A stretch of 64,000 bases of DNA from CAWIHK01 sp963835935 (lineage in GTDB: Bacteria; Bacteroidota; Ignavibacteria; UBA10030; CAVZMI01), in contig CAWIHK010000001.1 in assembly GCA_963835935.1 (NCBI GenBank), positions 1,746,792-1,810,791 on the forward strand, written 5' to 3'. Shown piece by piece: positions 26,208-35,911 of the stretch; positions within the stretch are counted from its first letter, which is position 1; the number at the start of each line of letters is the position of its first letter. The notes under the pieces were generated by a model. It did no database searches. It was given only the letters and a program-made list of their open reading frames with translations, and was not told the origin of the DNA. A program made the translations under genes and the position numbers.

Positions 26208-26996
26208 TCAATCGTTTGATTTCGATTTGCATCCCACAACGCCGATTGAAATGCCGATGTACAATAACAAAGAATTATCTCTCATGCGCGCACGAATTTT
26301 CTCCCGCAACATTCCAAGAATTGGAATTCGCGGATAAAGAGGCAATCTCACTCTGAAACGAAGCAATCCCTCGCGAAATACTCTATATGCCAGACTCGGA
26401 TACATCAACTCACCGTATTGATGAACAATTTTTAAACCATGTTTTTCCATCTTCGTGCGCAACTCGATAATTGAAAATTCCCGTTCCCATCCCGCGAACC
26501 ATTTATTAAAATAAATGAGAATGTGTTTCATGAGCGTATAAATATGCCAGCGTTGTGGAACATCGACCAGGAGAAATCCTCCCTCCTTCAATACCCGCAC
26601 ATTTTCCGAAAGCAATTTTTCAGCTTCCGGTTCATGAAAATGTTCCAGCAATCCCTGATGGAATACGATATCGATTGAATGATCCTGGAACGGCAATGAA
26701 AACGCATTCCCGCACAACGGCTGCACCGGAATTTTTTCTTCACGGGCTATCGATGTGATAATCCGAAGTGCCGGTTCGGAATAATCCAGCTGAATTACTT
26801 TTGCACCGTATTGTGCCAGCGTAAAACTATCGCGTCCGGTTCCAGCTCCGACTTCGAGGACAATTTTATCTTTGAAATCGGTCAACTTCATCAGGTTGCG
26901 GATAACACGATCAGTATTTGAATAAACTTCATGGAAATCTTTTTTTCTTTCCCAAAATGAATTCCAATGTTCACGTGTAGAACTTTTTTCCGGCAA
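26208..26996 (-). CDS. Class I SAM-dependent methyltransferase
   Basis: The 262-residue product has the Rossmann methyltransferase fold: motif I VLEVGAGTGRDS, acidic loop QLDYSEPALRI, FSLPFQDHSIDIVFHQGLLEH (motif post-II/III region) and a C-terminal basic part (RFRVRLPLYPRIPILG). Substrate is unknown. A frame to ATG 27050 would overlap the previous gene by 43 bases and lacks a Shine-Dalgarno. Initiation at TTG 26996 is preferred because GAGAGG lies 6 bases upstream, just after the stop of the GT117 gene. Its neighbours suggest a role in cell-surface glycan or lipid biosynthesis. Confidence 0.85.
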   Translation of the reverse strand: MPEKSSTREHWNSFWERKKDFHEVYSNTDRVIRNLMKLTDFKDKIVLEVGAGTGRDSFTLAQYGAKVIQLDYSEPALRIITSIAREEKIPVQPLCGNAFSLPFQDHSIDIVFHQGLLEHFHEPEAEKLLSENVRVLKEGGFLLVDVPQRWHIYTLMKHILIYFNKWFAGWEREFSIIELRTKMEKHGLKIVHQYGELMYPSLAYRVFREGLLRFRVRLPLYPRIPILGMLREKIRARMRDNSLLLYIGISIGVVGCKSKSND

Positions 26997-27007
26997 TGTA
27001 TTCCTCT

Positions 27008-29776
27008 CTAATTTGATTGATGAGAAATTGACGCAACCGAGTCGATGCATCGTTTCAAATCCGCAGCCCGTTGAATCAACGATGAATCATTCGGGTAAAT
27101 CTTAATCAGTGTTCGATATACTTCAAGCTCGTTTGCAAGATCATTTCGTGTTTCGTAAATCTCCAGCAATACATGCCACGGATTAATGGCGCTCTTGTCC
27201 TCTGGAGATACGTTTCCGCTGTGAATCATATCCCAAGAATACTTTTCAACGGGAGCAATATATATTTCATATTTATCCCTCCTCCCGGTGTATAAATATA
27301 GATTTGCAATATCATATTTCAAATTAATATTCATTGGAAAATTATATTCCGGCGTTCTCTGTTCGATCAGATCTAAAACTTTCACAACATCTTGTCGCCT
27401 GCCCTTCTCACTAAATGCAAAAGCTGCGATCAACCACGACAGCCGGTAATTTTTTATCATGCGTTGATCTTCAGGATTGAAATACAATTTAGGATTCGCT
27501 AAATTGCGGAACAGAAATCCATACGCCCTTTCTCTTTCTGGATGATCGAGCTCCTTCGCCATGTGTCTGAAGAAAGATTCTTCATCAAATCGAAATCGCG
27601 AAGCTGTGCGTATCGGCGTGAGCCGATATGTAAAACCTTCTAATCGCAGATACGAATCCAATCCCAAGCGCTCAGATGGCGGGACAGTTATCGCAAAGTA
27701 TATTGGCCTCTCCCATCGCGTACCGAAAATAATTTCCTTCACGAGAGCCTGATGCGATTGAATAGCGTCTATTTTTCCACCAAGAGTGGAACTCAGTGTC
27801 CACGATATTTTTCCATCTGTAATAATTCTTGGATCCTTTTCACCAAACGCTTCGAACACTTCTTTTCGAACAGGGAGTTCAACAACCTGCGTCTTCCACA
27901 TCACATAACCGGCGTTAATTATTTTTTCTAGTTGTTCATCAGACATCGGTACAGATATCTTTTTTACGCCCCACGGTTCTTCATCCTTCAATTGATGAAC
28001 GTACCATGATGTGTTTAACAAACTAAGATTGACAATCCTGACATCACGCCTGATTCCTTCCACATCCTGTAGGTACCATAAAGGAAATGTGTCATTATCA
28101 CCACGTGTAAAAAGAATTCCGTCTTTTTCAACCGACTGCAGAACGTTGTACGATGCATCGAATGGAACAAAATTACCGTGACGGTCGTGATTCGGCCAAT
28201 TCTGGATTCCCATATTTATTGGAATAGCGAGCGCGAAAATAAAAAGAGAACCACCTGTGATCATTTCTATTTTATATGATTGTTCCGTTTTCATGGCCTG
28301 GAATTTTTTCTCAATCCACTCGATCACACATGATACTCCACATCCCACCCAGATCGCAAACACGAAAAAGGATCCGACAAAAAAATAATCGCGTTCCCTC
28401 GGCTGCGGCTCTGCCATGTTGAAATATACGGCGAGAGCAATGCTAAGCATTCCGAAAAGCGCCAGAAAAGCCAAACCGAATTTCCAATCTTTTCTAAATT
28501 GATAATAAAGCCCTATAATTCCAAAGAGAAATGGAATGCTATAATAGCGATTCGGGAAACTCTTACTTTCCTGCCAATTGCTGTCGTAAGAAAAAAGAGT
28601 AACCGGCGCATCCAGTTTATCGCCTTCGCGGCCGATAAAATTCCATCCAAGATAACGAAAACACATTTGAAAGAGTTGATATCGTAAAAAATAATCGCCG
28701 TCGCTCGCGTACTTTTGATACATTAGCTGATGGTGTTCTTCAATATTCCATCGTCGTTCAAAAATCGATGGCATGTCGCCATATTGTTGTCGTTCCATGT
28801 ACGGCACAAAGCGAGCCATGGTATTCGGGTTGTTTTCGTTCATCGGAGGTTGTGCATTTGCCCTTATGATGATCTGCGCGTACGTCGTATAACCGATTAT
28901 GACTAATAGAATTGACACCAGCGCGATGTTCAAATTCTTCTTATAATGTTTATGCGAGTAATAGATACCGTAAATAATTCCTGCTGTTAGAATTATCGGT
29001 AGATAACGAATCAGGTTACTGTCATTTATTTTGAGAGATCCAATTTCAAAACTTCCGTCAAGCATATCCGGAAGCCAATTAATTAAACCGGGCCAGAGAA
29101 TCAAGAACGCTGCACTGATGAGAATTGTGTTCCAGATGAAGGATGTAAACGTGACTTCCCGGTAACGGTAGTATACAAAAAGTCCTATCGTGAAAAATGA
29201 AAGCACACTCAATTGGTGAACACCGAGCGACAATCCCATCAGATAAGCAATCAGAAAAAGATATCGTTCACTTCCGGGTTCGTCTGCACTATCGTACCAA
29301 ACAAGTCCGAGCCAAACCGACATTGAGAGAAAAAACATACTGCTTGCGTACACTTCCGATTCTACAGCACTGAACCAGAATGTATCCGTAAAATTAAATG
29401 TCAGCGCGGCTATAAAGGCAGAACCATAAATGATCAATGCATCGATTTTATTTTTCGAAGAACCTCGCCACCGAATGATGACGCGTTCCGTAATGAGATA
29501 GAGAATCATGACCGTGAGCGCGCTTGCGACCACGGAGATAAGATTTATCCTGAGAGCCAATTCATGGACGAATGGAAGTATAATGCCGAAGAAGCCTCCT
29601 AGAATCGTAAAGAATGGAGCTCCCGGCGGGTGAGGAACCCCAAGCGTATAAGCCGCTGTTGAAAACTCTCCACAATCCCAGAATGGAACCGATGACTGAA
29701 CAGTTAAAAAATAAGTTAAAAATGAAATAAGAAATACCAATCCAGCAATAATCTTATTCAATTTACTGTATTTCAT
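27008..29776 (-). CDS. GT117/DUF2723 (TMEM260-like) membrane glycosyltransferase, copy 1
   Basis: The 922-residue protein begins with about ten membrane helices, including the conserved loop SVPFWDCGEFSTAAYTLGVPHPPGAP with an acidic DCGE motif typical of the DUF2723 family. The C-terminal half is soluble (about 550-922), containing GDNDTFPLWYLQDVEG and TPR-like helices at the end. Human TMEM260 is an O-mannosyltransferase; bacterial members of this family have been assigned to GT117 by similarity, so the reaction here is inferred. ATG 29776 is preferred since AGAGGAG lies just upstream. It follows the paralogue at 29978-32731 and precedes the methyltransferase. Confidence 0.88.
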   Translation of the reverse strand: MKYSKLNKIIAGLVFLISFLTYFLTVQSSVPFWDCGEFSTAAYTLGVPHPPGAPFFTILGGFFGIILPFVHELALRINLISVVASALTVMILYLITERVIIRWRGSSKNKIDALIIYGSAFIAALTFNFTDTFWFSAVESEVYASSMFFLSMSVWLGLVWYDSADEPGSERYLFLIAYLMGLSLGVHQLSVLSFFTIGLFVYYRYREVTFTSFIWNTILISAAFLILWPGLINWLPDMLDGSFEIGSLKINDSNLIRYLPIILTAGIIYGIYYSHKHYKKNLNIALVSILLVIIGYTTYAQIIIRANAQPPMNENNPNTMARFVPYMERQQYGDMPSIFERRWNIEEHHQLMYQKYASDGDYFLRYQLFQMCFRYLGWNFIGREGDKLDAPVTLFSYDSNWQESKSFPNRYYSIPFLFGIIGLYYQFRKDWKFGLAFLALFGMLSIALAVYFNMAEPQPRERDYFFVGSFFVFAIWVGCGVSCVIEWIEKKFQAMKTEQSYKIEMITGGSLFIFALAIPINMGIQNWPNHDRHGNFVPFDASYNVLQSVEKDGILFTRGDNDTFPLWYLQDVEGIRRDVRIVNLSLLNTSWYVHQLKDEEPWGVKKISVPMSDEQLEKIINAGYVMWKTQVVELPVRKEVFEAFGEKDPRIITDGKISWTLSSTLGGKIDAIQSHQALVKEIIFGTRWERPIYFAITVPPSERLGLDSYLRLEGFTYRLTPIRTASRFRFDEESFFRHMAKELDHPERERAYGFLFRNLANPKLYFNPEDQRMIKNYRLSWLIAAFAFSEKGRRQDVVKVLDLIEQRTPEYNFPMNINLKYDIANLYLYTGRRDKYEIYIAPVEKYSWDMIHSGNVSPEDKSAINPWHVLLEIYETRNDLANELEVYRTLIKIYPNDSSLIQRAADLKRCIDSVASISHQSN

Positions 29777-29919
29777 TATCTCCTCTTGATGAAAAAATTC
29801 CAACAAATATAGCAGAAAAATAATTTTATTCCAAAAGACTTGATGATCGGTTTCTGGAGAACTCCAAAATCAATTCGAGACGAATATTTTAAAATCACAC
29901 AAAATGATTCAAACCAATC

Positions 29920-29952
29920 AAAAAAAATCCCGCACGAAATTCATGCGGGATT
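29920..29952 (-). terminator. Intrinsic terminator after the second GT117 gene
   Basis: On the minus strand AATCCCGCA (29952-29944) and TGCGGGATT (29934-29926) form a 9-bp stem, followed by eight T residues. It lies 26 bases beyond the stop at 29978, so the two GT117 genes probably do not share one full-length transcript. Confidence 0.85.
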
Positions 29953-29977
29953 CATAATCGATACTTAGTTCTCTTCC

Positions 29978-32731
29978 TTATTTTTTCGGAGTCGAAGACT
30001 TTGCTTGTGCATCAACCACCTTTTGCAAATATTCAATTCTCTGTATCAAGGACGAGTCATTCGGATAATCCGGAATTAATGATTTATATAATTCAAGTTC
30101 TTTTGTCGGATTACTGCGGACTGCATAAATGCCTAAGAGAATTCTCCATGGATTGCTGCGACCGTATTCTTTTGATGAAACTTTTCTACTGTGAATTAAA
30201 TCCCAAGCTTCGCTTTCCACATCTTTGGCATAAATGTCGAACTTCTCCAAAGATCCTGCCTGAGCGTACAAATTGGCAATATCGGCTTTCAGGCTCATGT
30301 CAATGGGAAAATTATAACTCGGAGTTTTTTGTTCTATCATATCGAGAGATTTGATGGCATCAGCCGGTTTTCTTGCCTCGTTATAATGGTACGCAGCAAC
30401 CAACCATGTCATGCGGTAATTATTTATCTGTCGTTGATCTTCCTGTCCAAAATACATTTTTGGGTTCGACAAATTCCGGAAGAGGAACCCGAAGGCTCGC
30501 TCTTTTGATGGAACTTTCGGTTCCTGAGCGAAATGTTTCGTGAATGATTCTTCATTGAGAAGAAGACTGTTTCCGCCATTGATTGGTGTGATGCAATAAG
30601 CAAATCCTTCCAGCCGTAAGAAGGCATCAAGTCCAATACGATCTGAGGGAGCGACAGTGCTTGCGAAATATACCGGACGTTTCCACTGCACACTTGTAAG
30701 TATTTCTTTTACCATAGCACGAGCCGTGCGGATGTAATTTCCTCCTCCTTCAGATTTTAACGTCCATGAAATTTTACCTTTATTGATTATCGAAGTATCT
30801 GTGATTCCGTATTGTTGAAACACTTCTTTCGGCACCGGCAAATCTACCGATTGAGTTTTCCATCCAATCCCGCCGACAGACGCCATATGATCGATTTCTT
30901 CATCCGACATTTGAATAGGAATTTTTTTGGCTCCCCAGGGTTCTTCATTCTTAAGCTGACGGATATACCAATTCGTTCCAACCAAACTCAGATTCACGAT
31001 TCTGACGTCACGCCGCACTCCTTCTGCATCCTGAAGATACCATAGCGGGAATGTATCGTTGTCACCCGCTGTGAACAAAATTCCATCCTTTTCCACAGAT
31101 TGCAACACGTTGTATGAGCCATCCCATGCAACAAAATTTCCATGCCGATCGTGACTCTGCCAATTTTGGACAGCAACATTAATGGGTGCGATGAGCCCGA
31201 TAAGTAATAATGTCCCGCCATACATAATAGCCGGACGCACATTCTTATTCGATTTTATTTTTTTCTCGATATACTCAAGAATTCCCGCAATACCGATTGC
31301 AATCCACACACCGAACACATAGAAAGAACCCACGAAGAAATAATCACGCTCTCGTGGTTGTGGTTCTGCCATATTGAAATAAAGACCGAGGATAAGTCCC
31401 AACATTCCAAAAAGAACAAGAAACGCGAAAGCAAATTTCCAGTCTTTCTTAAAGTGATAGTAGAGTCCAACAAGCCCGAGAATCAAAGGAATGAAGAAAT
31501 AATGTTCTGGAAATCCTTTACTCCACTGCCATTGTTTTTCTGTATTAGCAATAGAGACAGGTGCATCTTGTATATCTCCTGCACGACCGACGAAGTTCCA
31601 ACCAAGATAACGCAAGTACATGTGATACACTTGATAACGTATAAGGTAATCGAAATCGCTTGTGTAATTCGCATATCTCTGCTGGTGATCTTCTTCCGGA
31701 TTCCATCTTCGATCAAAAAACGAAGGTTGTTCACCATATTGCTCGCGTGCCATATATGAGACAAACGATTTCATATTGTCCGGATTATTTTCATTCATTG
31801 GAGTCTTCGCATCTGCACGAATGAGGATTTGTGTATAGGTTGAGTAACCGAGAATGACAAAGAGAACCGCGGTGAATGCTATATTCAATATTCGTTTATG
31901 ATGCTTATAGGTATAATAGATACCGTACACCAAGCCAAGACAGAGTATAATTGGTAAATATCGAATGAGATCACTGTCTCGAACATCTATTCCCATCGAT
32001 ACAAAATTACCATCCAAGGCTTCCGGCAGCCAGTTTATTAATCCAGGCCATAAAATTAGGAAGGCAAGACAGATAAGAATTGTATTCCAGACGAATGAAC
32101 GAAAAGTTACTTCCTTATACCTAAAATAGATCAGCAAACCGATTGTGAAAAATGCCAGAACTCCCATCTGATGTACACCGAGCGACAAGCCCATCAGGTA
32201 TGCGATAAAAATTAAATATCGTTCGCTTCCAGGTTCGTCGGCGTGTTCGAACCAGACCAACGCGAGGTATGTGTCTAAGGCAAGGAAAAACATGCTTGTT
32301 GCGTACACTCCAAATTCAACCGCGTTGAACCAGAAGATATCGGTGAAGCTGAATGTGAGCGCACCTAAAAAAGCAGAACCATACATAATGAGAAAATCAT
32401 TTTTCGTTTTGGGAATTCCACGCCAGCGAATCATCAGCCGGATGATTGTAAGGTACATGATCGCAACTGTGACCGCGCTTAAGAAAGCCGAGATTAAATT
32501 TAATCGCATAGCCTGGTCGTTAACGAAGAAAAGAATTAATCCGACAAATCGTCCCATAATTGAGAAAAATGGAGTTCCCGGCGGATGCGGCACAGCCATC
32601 GTGTACGCAGCGGCTGACCATTCACCGCAATCCCAGAACGAAACCGACGATTGCGTCGTTAAGACGTATGTGGTCAAAGAAATTAGAAATAGGATTCCTG
32701 CAATTACTCTGTTTAGTTTTCGATGTTCCAT
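29978..32731 (-). CDS. GT117/DUF2723 (TMEM260-like) membrane glycosyltransferase, copy 2
   Basis: The 917-residue protein has the same layout and long stretches of near-identical sequence to the 27008-29776 protein: SVSFWDCGEWSAAAYTMAVP near residue 30, GSERYLIFIAYLMGLSLGVH, YYFKKDWKF-type loops and GDNDTFPLWYLQDAEG in the soluble part. Pairing of these two genes is best explained by tandem duplication. ATG 32731 is chosen because GAGG lies 5 bases upstream. The C-terminus ends in a lysine-rich tail. Reaction assignment is family-based, not demonstrated. Confidence 0.88.
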   Translation of the reverse strand: MEHRKLNRVIAGILFLISLTTYVLTTQSSVSFWDCGEWSAAAYTMAVPHPPGTPFFSIMGRFVGLILFFVNDQAMRLNLISAFLSAVTVAIMYLTIIRLMIRWRGIPKTKNDFLIMYGSAFLGALTFSFTDIFWFNAVEFGVYATSMFFLALDTYLALVWFEHADEPGSERYLIFIAYLMGLSLGVHQMGVLAFFTIGLLIYFRYKEVTFRSFVWNTILICLAFLILWPGLINWLPEALDGNFVSMGIDVRDSDLIRYLPIILCLGLVYGIYYTYKHHKRILNIAFTAVLFVILGYSTYTQILIRADAKTPMNENNPDNMKSFVSYMAREQYGEQPSFFDRRWNPEEDHQQRYANYTSDFDYLIRYQVYHMYLRYLGWNFVGRAGDIQDAPVSIANTEKQWQWSKGFPEHYFFIPLILGLVGLYYHFKKDWKFAFAFLVLFGMLGLILGLYFNMAEPQPRERDYFFVGSFYVFGVWIAIGIAGILEYIEKKIKSNKNVRPAIMYGGTLLLIGLIAPINVAVQNWQSHDRHGNFVAWDGSYNVLQSVEKDGILFTAGDNDTFPLWYLQDAEGVRRDVRIVNLSLVGTNWYIRQLKNEEPWGAKKIPIQMSDEEIDHMASVGGIGWKTQSVDLPVPKEVFQQYGITDTSIINKGKISWTLKSEGGGNYIRTARAMVKEILTSVQWKRPVYFASTVAPSDRIGLDAFLRLEGFAYCITPINGGNSLLLNEESFTKHFAQEPKVPSKERAFGFLFRNLSNPKMYFGQEDQRQINNYRMTWLVAAYHYNEARKPADAIKSLDMIEQKTPSYNFPIDMSLKADIANLYAQAGSLEKFDIYAKDVESEAWDLIHSRKVSSKEYGRSNPWRILLGIYAVRSNPTKELELYKSLIPDYPNDSSLIQRIEYLQKVVDAQAKSSTPKK

Positions 32732-32863
32732 TTGCACCTCAAGGTGTGAAATATTTATCATGAAAAGATAACGTTTAAAATTCTTTTTTTCAACCAAAAT
32801 TGTTGGTTAAAGTAAAATGAATTTCCTTGTTTTCAAAACACATACTTAGCTCTCGCTGAAAAA

Positions 32864-32965
32864 CCTTTGTGTCCTTCAAAGATTGCTGACTCAACTTTGC
32901 GATCTTTGTGGTTAACCACAAAGTACACAGAGAATAAATGGCTTTCTATGAAGAACACGAAGGAA
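32864..32965. repeat. Palindromic CTTTGTGG-type repeat
   Basis: The core CTTTGTGGTTAACCACAAAG (32904-32923) is a perfect 20-base palindrome. It lies inside longer imperfect arms, CCTTTGTGTCCTTCAA on the left and GAAGAACACGAAGG on the right. Similar words occur as dispersed repeats in many environmental genomes. No ORF is inside. It separates hemW from the GT117 gene. Confidence 0.65.
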
Positions 32966-33008
32966 TATTTCATATCAATTATCATTTAAATGACTTTTTC
33001 AGTCAAAA

Positions 33009-34145
33009 CTACTTGGCTAACAAGCTTATCATCCGCCCTGTCAGCTCATCGCAAATAGCATATCCTTTCGTTGTTAGACGGATGAGATTCCCATCTGACA
33101 CCGTCAAATTGTTCACGCGCCAGGAATCTAGTTCTTTCTGTATTTTGTCGGTCATGATAAAACCATAATCATTACGTAAAATATCGATGTCTATTCCGCT
33201 GCTTCTCAATCCTAAAAAAATTCTTTCTTCCAACAATTGTTCGAGGCTTAATTGCTCTTCCTTTTCTTCCGGCGATTTTCCATCTAAAAGACGCCGGCAA
33301 TATTCATTCACGTCTCTCACATTCCACCACCGGATATTTCCTTTGAATGAATGTGCAGAAGGCCCAAAACCTAAATACGGTGTATGATTCCAATAATTGT
33401 GATTATGACGGGAATAAAATCCAGGCAATGCAAAATTGGAAACTTCGTATTGAACGTATCCTTCACGCTGAAGAAAACCGGCAACGTACTCATAATTTTC
33501 TGCGTCATTGTCTTGCTGAAGCGGAAGTACCTCCCCACGACGTACCATTTCGGCAAGCGGCGTACCATCTTCAACGATTAGACTGTACGCTGAAATATGT
33601 TCCGGCCGGAAGGCACAAATTCGTTCCAAAGTCTCATGCACTCTCGCTGTTGTGTGCATCGGAAGTGATTGAATAAGGTCGACGCTGATATTTTGAAAAC
33701 CGGCCTCCCGGCTTAATCGCAATGCATCTTCTGCCTGCTGTACGTTGTGAATTCTACCCAGGAACTTTAATTCATCATTATGCAGTGATTGGATTCCGAT
33801 GCTCAGTCTGTTGATTCCTAATTGACGATAAGCTTTCAGTGTATCCAGCGTGACCGTCCCGGGGTTAATTTCGATCGTGATTTCCGAATTAGATGAGATT
33901 GTGAATAATTTCGACGTCAATTTAAAAATTTTCGTAACTTGGTCGGGAGTGAGAAGTGAGGGTGTTCCACCTCCAATATATATTGTGTGAAATGTTTCTG
34001 TTTTGTTTGATGGGACAGTATTTAATATTTCAAGTTCCAGAGCATCCAAAAATTTTTGGATTAAAACTGTTCCCTCAACGGAATAGAAATCGCAATAGAT
34101 GCATTTCCTCTGGCAAAATGGAATATGAATATAAAGGCCTGCCAT
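33009..34145 (-). CDS. hemW: Radical SAM heme chaperone
   Basis: HemW (formerly called oxygen-independent coproporphyrinogen oxidase-like) binds heme and a 4Fe-4S cluster to deliver heme to respiratory proteins. The 378 residues start MAGLYIHIPFCQRKCIYCDF with Cys11, Cys15 and Cys18 in the CX3CX2C motif; true HemN has CX3CX2CXC with a further Cys, and here that position is Phe, fitting HemW. The YIGGGTPSLL, NRLSIGIQS and SAYSLIVEDGTPL motifs are present. The ATG shares one base with the lepB stop (TGATG), so it is coupled. The longer frame starting at 34175 was rejected for that reason. Confidence 0.93.
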   Translation of the reverse strand: MAGLYIHIPFCQRKCIYCDFYSVEGTVLIQKFLDALELEILNTVPSNKTETFHTIYIGGGTPSLLTPDQVTKIFKLTSKLFTISSNSEITIEINPGTVTLDTLKAYRQLGINRLSIGIQSLHNDELKFLGRIHNVQQAEDALRLSREAGFQNISVDLIQSLPMHTTARVHETLERICAFRPEHISAYSLIVEDGTPLAEMVRRGEVLPLQQDNDAENYEYVAGFLQREGYVQYEVSNFALPGFYSRHNHNYWNHTPYLGFGPSAHSFKGNIRWWNVRDVNEYCRRLLDGKSPEEKEEQLSLEQLLEERIFLGLRSSGIDIDILRNDYGFIMTDKIQKELDSWRVNNLTVSDGNLIRLTTKGYAICDELTGRMISLLAK

Positions 34146-34990
34146 CAGCGCACAACCATCCCGATCCGGTTCCAACGAATTGAAGTTGATTCGGAATTCG
34201 TATCATCATTTCCAGGATTTTTTCCCCACGACCAGTAAATGAACATTGCTTCGCCTACAACATTATCAATCGGAACAAATCCCCAGAAGCGGCTGTCGAA
34301 ACTATTATCCCGGTTATCTCCCATCATGAATAAATAGTCATGTTCGATTTTATATTCCTTCGAAAGTCGTCCATCGATATAAAATTGATCACCTTCTTCT
34401 CTCACCATGTGCCCTTCGCGTCGGATTAAAACATACCACGCTTCATAGTTGTCCGGCGTGAGTGTAATCATCATTCCTTTTTTCGGCACAACTACAGGGC
34501 CGTAATTATCTTCATTAAATGGAGCGTCCGGCGGGAAAATATTTGGATTTGGAATATTTTTCTGAGGTAAAAAAAGATTTTCAAATTTCATGAAGTGAGG
34601 ATTCTCTAATTGAAGTCCATTTACGTGAACAGATCTTTTTATGAGTGTGATCGTGTCTCCTGGAAGTCCGATGCAGCGCTTAATGTAATTCGCCTTTTCA
34701 CGCGGCGTAATTTCGTCGCGCATTCCGGGAAATTCGAAAACCATGATATCTCCACGGTGAATAGGTCGAATAAACTTATTGACGAGAATGAAATCGCCTT
34801 CAAGCAGTGTATTCTCCATCGAACCACTCGGAATACGGAATGCTTCGATCACAAACATCTTTAAAAACAGTGCGGTGCAAACTGTTAGGATTAGAAGTTG
34901 TATGTAAGAACGAAGGTGATATTTCACCCATGCCCGATTACTTGCAGGCGTTGCTTCTTCGCCGTCTGTCGATTGTTCGATTTCTTTCAC
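34145..34990 (-). CDS. lepB: Signal peptidase I (second of two)
   Basis: Type I signal peptidase removes signal peptides from exported proteins at the inner membrane. The 281 residues include one N-terminal membrane helix (about 31-50), IPSGSMENTL with nucleophile Ser57, NYIKRCIGLPGDTITL with general base Lys105, and MGDNRDNSFDSRFWGFV. It begins 5 bases after the stop of the paralogous gene at 34996-35895 and is coupled to hemW. The two paralogues are more divergent in their periplasmic middle parts than in the active-site boxes. Confidence 0.95.
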   Translation of the reverse strand: MKEIEQSTDGEEATPASNRAWVKYHLRSYIQLLILTVCTALFLKMFVIEAFRIPSGSMENTLLEGDFILVNKFIRPIHRGDIMVFEFPGMRDEITPREKANYIKRCIGLPGDTITLIKRSVHVNGLQLENPHFMKFENLFLPQKNIPNPNIFPPDAPFNEDNYGPVVVPKKGMMITLTPDNYEAWYVLIRREGHMVREEGDQFYIDGRLSKEYKIEHDYLFMMGDNRDNSFDSRFWGFVPIDNVVGEAMFIYWSWGKNPGNDDTNSESTSIRWNRIGMVVR

Positions 34991-34995
34991 ATCAA

Positions 34996-35895
34996 TTAAT
35001 GGATAATCTGCCCTACCCGGCTAAAATCGATTGTACGGAGTTTGTCGGACAATTTGTAGACTTCGATGTTCGGATCCCACGACCAGTATACTATCATCGG
35101 TGTTCCGATAACATCTTCAACCGGAATGAATCCCCAGAATCGGCTGTCAAGACTGTCGTCGCGGTTATCGCCCATCCCGAACACATAATCGCGCTGCACG
35201 ATGTAGCTGTCTGCTTCGCTGCCGTCGATATATATTTTACCCGCTCGCAATTCGGCATTATGACCCTCACGGGCAATAAAAACTTCCCATTGATCAAAAT
35301 TATAATAATCAAGATGAATGATCATTCCTTTTTTGGGAATTACAACTGGTCCATAATTGTCGGTGTTGCAGCTTGCGCCGCGTGGAAACATTCGCGGTTC
35401 AGCATAACCGGCCGGGCTGATTTCACTCCTTAAAAATTTGAGGTGAGGCGGATTCGGAAAAACTTCACCATTCACATACACAATTTTGTTTATAATTTTC
35501 AGAGTATCGCCCGGAAGCCCGATACACCGTTTAAGATACCATGTTTGAATTTCCGGTTTGGTTTTTAGATCTCGGTCGCCTGGCCAGTCGAAGACAATCA
35601 CATCGCCCCGTTCTATTTTTCTGAAACCGGGCACGCGAAAATGCGGCAGACGAATTGATGTAAACGGAATCGTGTAGGGTGTCGTGCCCCCGTAAATAAA
35701 TTTATTCACAAAGAGGAAGTCGCCCGTCATCACGGTGTCTTCCATCGAACCGGTCGGCACTTCGAACGATGCCATTACAAAACTGTTGAGGAGCAGTACC
35801 CCGCCAACGACAATTAAGAATTCACGAAGCATCGCCCATGTTTTTTGGGCAAGTGATTGAGGAGGAGGAGTTTGAATATTTTTTTTAATCGTCAT
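34996..35895 (-). CDS. lepB: Signal peptidase I (first of two)
   Basis: The 299-residue protein has a single N-terminal membrane helix (about 26-45), VPTGSMEDTVM with Ser50, WYLKRCIGLPGDTLKI with Lys122 and MGDNRDDSLDSRFWGFI. Start at ATG 35895, 16 bases after the lepA stop, has AAGGGA upstream. The frame extending to 35973 would overlap lepA and is rejected. Two tandem signal peptidases may have split substrates, or one may serve a special set such as type IX cargo; this is inference. Confidence 0.94.
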   Translation of the reverse strand: MTIKKNIQTPPPQSLAQKTWAMLREFLIVVGGVLLLNSFVMASFEVPTGSMEDTVMTGDFLFVNKFIYGGTTPYTIPFTSIRLPHFRVPGFRKIERGDVIVFDWPGDRDLKTKPEIQTWYLKRCIGLPGDTLKIINKIVYVNGEVFPNPPHLKFLRSEISPAGYAEPRMFPRGASCNTDNYGPVVIPKKGMIIHLDYYNFDQWEVFIAREGHNAELRAGKIYIDGSEADSYIVQRDYVFGMGDNRDDSLDSRFWGFIPVEDVIGTPMIVYWSWDPNIEVYKLSDKLRTIDFSRVGQIIH

Positions 35896-35911
35896 CGAAA
35901 AATCCCTTATG

